Notes under the pieces: generated by a model
What the model saw: the letters and a program-made list of their open reading frames with translations, nothing else
What the model was told of the DNA's origin: nothing
Databases searched by the model: none
In this document: positions 63,190-64,000 of the stretch, piece after piece
Layout of the letters: each line of letters starts with the position of its first letter
Numbering within the stretch: position 1 is the stretch's first letter
Source: Novosphingobium sp. KA1
GTDB taxonomy: Bacteria; Pseudomonadota; Alphaproteobacteria; Sphingomonadales; Sphingomonadaceae
NCBI RefSeq assembly: GCF_017309955.1
Contig: NZ_CP021248.1
Coordinates: 620,001-684,000, forward strand
DNA length: 64,000 nt
Direction of reading: 5' to 3'
Position numbers and translations under genes: made by a program

Positions 63190-64000
63190 TCAAGCCTGAG
63201 ATTGCGCCCAGCATCTATCGGCTTTGAGCAGAGCGTTTGCGGTCACGACGAGTTTTCGCATGACGGCGGTGATGGCGATTTTGGCGGGCTTTCCTGCGGT
63301 GACGAGTTGTTGGTATTTTGCCTTGAGATCAGGGTTGTATCGGGCGGCGACGAGGGCCGGCATATAGAGGGCCTGCCTCACGTTGGCACGTCCGCCGCGG
63401 ATGAAGCTTTTGCCTTTCCATTGTCCGGATTGCCGCGCGATCGGTGCAAGGCCGGCAAGGGACGCGGCCTGCTTGTTCTCAAGGCTGCCGAGTTCGGGCA
63501 TGGTGGCGATGAGCTGGTTGGCGGTCAGCGTTCCCACACCCGCGATGCTGGTCAGTATCTGGTGTCGACGAGCGAGTACGGCATCGGCGGCGATCAGGTT
63601 GGAGATCTCGGCGTCGAGGGCCGCGATATGTCGATCGATCTGTTCGAGCCGCTGGCGACACTGGCGCTTGAGAAACGCGATGGTGAGATTTTTCTCACGA
63701 TTTTTGAGCGCGGTGCGATCACGAACCAAGCCGTCTCGGGCATTGATGAGTTCCGCCATTTGGGTCTGCTGTGCGCTTCGAGCGGGTCTGACCGCTGGCT
63801 GCAAGGTTGCGGCCATACGAGCCAGCAGGATGGCGTCAATGCGATCAGTCTTGGCCAATGTGCCAGTCGCCTGGGCGAAGCGCCGGGCCCGTTCAGGGTT
63901 GAGCTTCACACAAGGCCAGTTGGTCAGCGCCGCCTCCAGTGCGCGATGATAGGTTCCGGTTGCCTCGTAGGCGATCCGTTCGATCGGCCATTGTCGCAGC
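63190..64000 (-). CDS. IS110-family transposase (5' end beyond window)
   Basis: The open frame enters at the right edge (IERIAYEATGTYHRALEAAL) and continues LAKTDRIDAILLARMAATLQ, with the DEDD-domain Asp residues, then the C-terminal LTSIAGVGTLTANQLIATMP and KSFIRGGRANVRQALYMPAL. At least 269 residues are visible. It is a different member from the IS110 transposase at 37864-38931. Element ends cannot be set because the right half is outside. Confidence 0.88.
   Translation of the reverse strand, partial: LRQWPIERIAYEATGTYHRALEAALTNWPCVKLNPERARRFAQATGTLAKTDRIDAILLARMAATLQPAVRPARSAQQTQMAELINARDGLVRDRTALKNREKNLTIAFLKRQCRQRLEQIDRHIAALDAEISNLIAADAVLARRHQILTSIAGVGTLTANQLIATMPELGSLENKQAASLAGLAPIARQSGQWKGKSFIRGGRANVRQALYMPALVAARYNPDLKAKYQQLVTAGKPAKIAITAVMRKLVVTANALLKADRCWAQSQA

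Overview
The window looks like an accessory, strongly rearranged stretch of a GC-rich alphaproteobacterial replicon, most likely from a sphingomonad (Sphingobium/Novosphingobium type). This rests on family resemblance only: the PaoABC-type oxidoreductase beside Ku/LigD, the globin-coupled diguanylate cyclase, an HWE kinase, GGAAC...CGTT (EcfG-like) promoters, and many IS3, IS5, IS30 and IS110 elements. No rRNA, tRNA or CRISPR was recognised. 

Layout. 1-9.8 kb: a fatty-acyl-CoA beta-oxidation cluster (tandem TetR regulator, deleted SDR remnant, FadB-like, thiolase, EtfBA, acyl-CoA dehydrogenase, LysR). Together these genes supply dehydrogenation, its electron acceptor, hydration, second oxidation and thiolysis. 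9.8-13.7 kb: an IS5 element with a 4-bp target duplication, a TetR gene, a YWTD beta-propeller protein and a truncated IS3 copy. 13.8-15.5 kb: a three-armed inverted-repeat structure, an acyl carrier protein gene overlapping an IHF-beta-like gene, a kef pseudogene and a small unknown protein. 15.5-22.1 kb: a tightly packed MOBF mobilisation cassette (ribbon-helix-helix protein, TraD coupling protein, TraI relaxase-helicase, Mrr-like nuclease, lytic transglycosylase) without a type IV secretion system in view. 22-37.5 kb: a scrapyard of regulators, redox enzymes and gene fragments joined by deletions (DUF4198, LysR/MFS, frameshifted hydrolase, Rrf2/thioredoxin-reductase-like pair, rhodanese-GNAT-FtrA, Nudix, ArsR, old yellow enzyme and quinone reductase stumps around a complete IS3 copy, dinB, an ACT protein, and an ECF-sigma/TrxR chimera). 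37.6-41.7 kb: an IS3 element with ACA target duplications that was itself entered by an IS30 element (TTG duplications) and an IS110 element. 

41.7-47.4 kb: globin-coupled diguanylate cyclase, a MarR/flavin monooxygenase/FMN reductase module, a quinone reductase relic and an HWE histidine kinase. 47.6-63.2 kb: what looks like a stress and DNA-repair island (topoisomerase IB, small proteins, hemerythrin-like protein, periplasmic aldehyde oxidoreductase paoABC with a frameshifted paoA, Ku and LigD, an SDR, a FAD oxidoreductase, MscS channel, HhH protein, small membrane proteins), with GGAAC-N16/17-GTT promoters suggesting general-stress sigma (EcfG) control. The right edge cuts a second IS110 transposase. 

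Nothing can be called a wholly new system with certainty. The observations most worth following are the mobilisation cassette with its built-in Mrr nuclease, the ACP-IHF overlapping pair, the three-armed element at 13.9 kb, the mosaic etfBA, the nested IS island, and the sigma/TrxR chimera.
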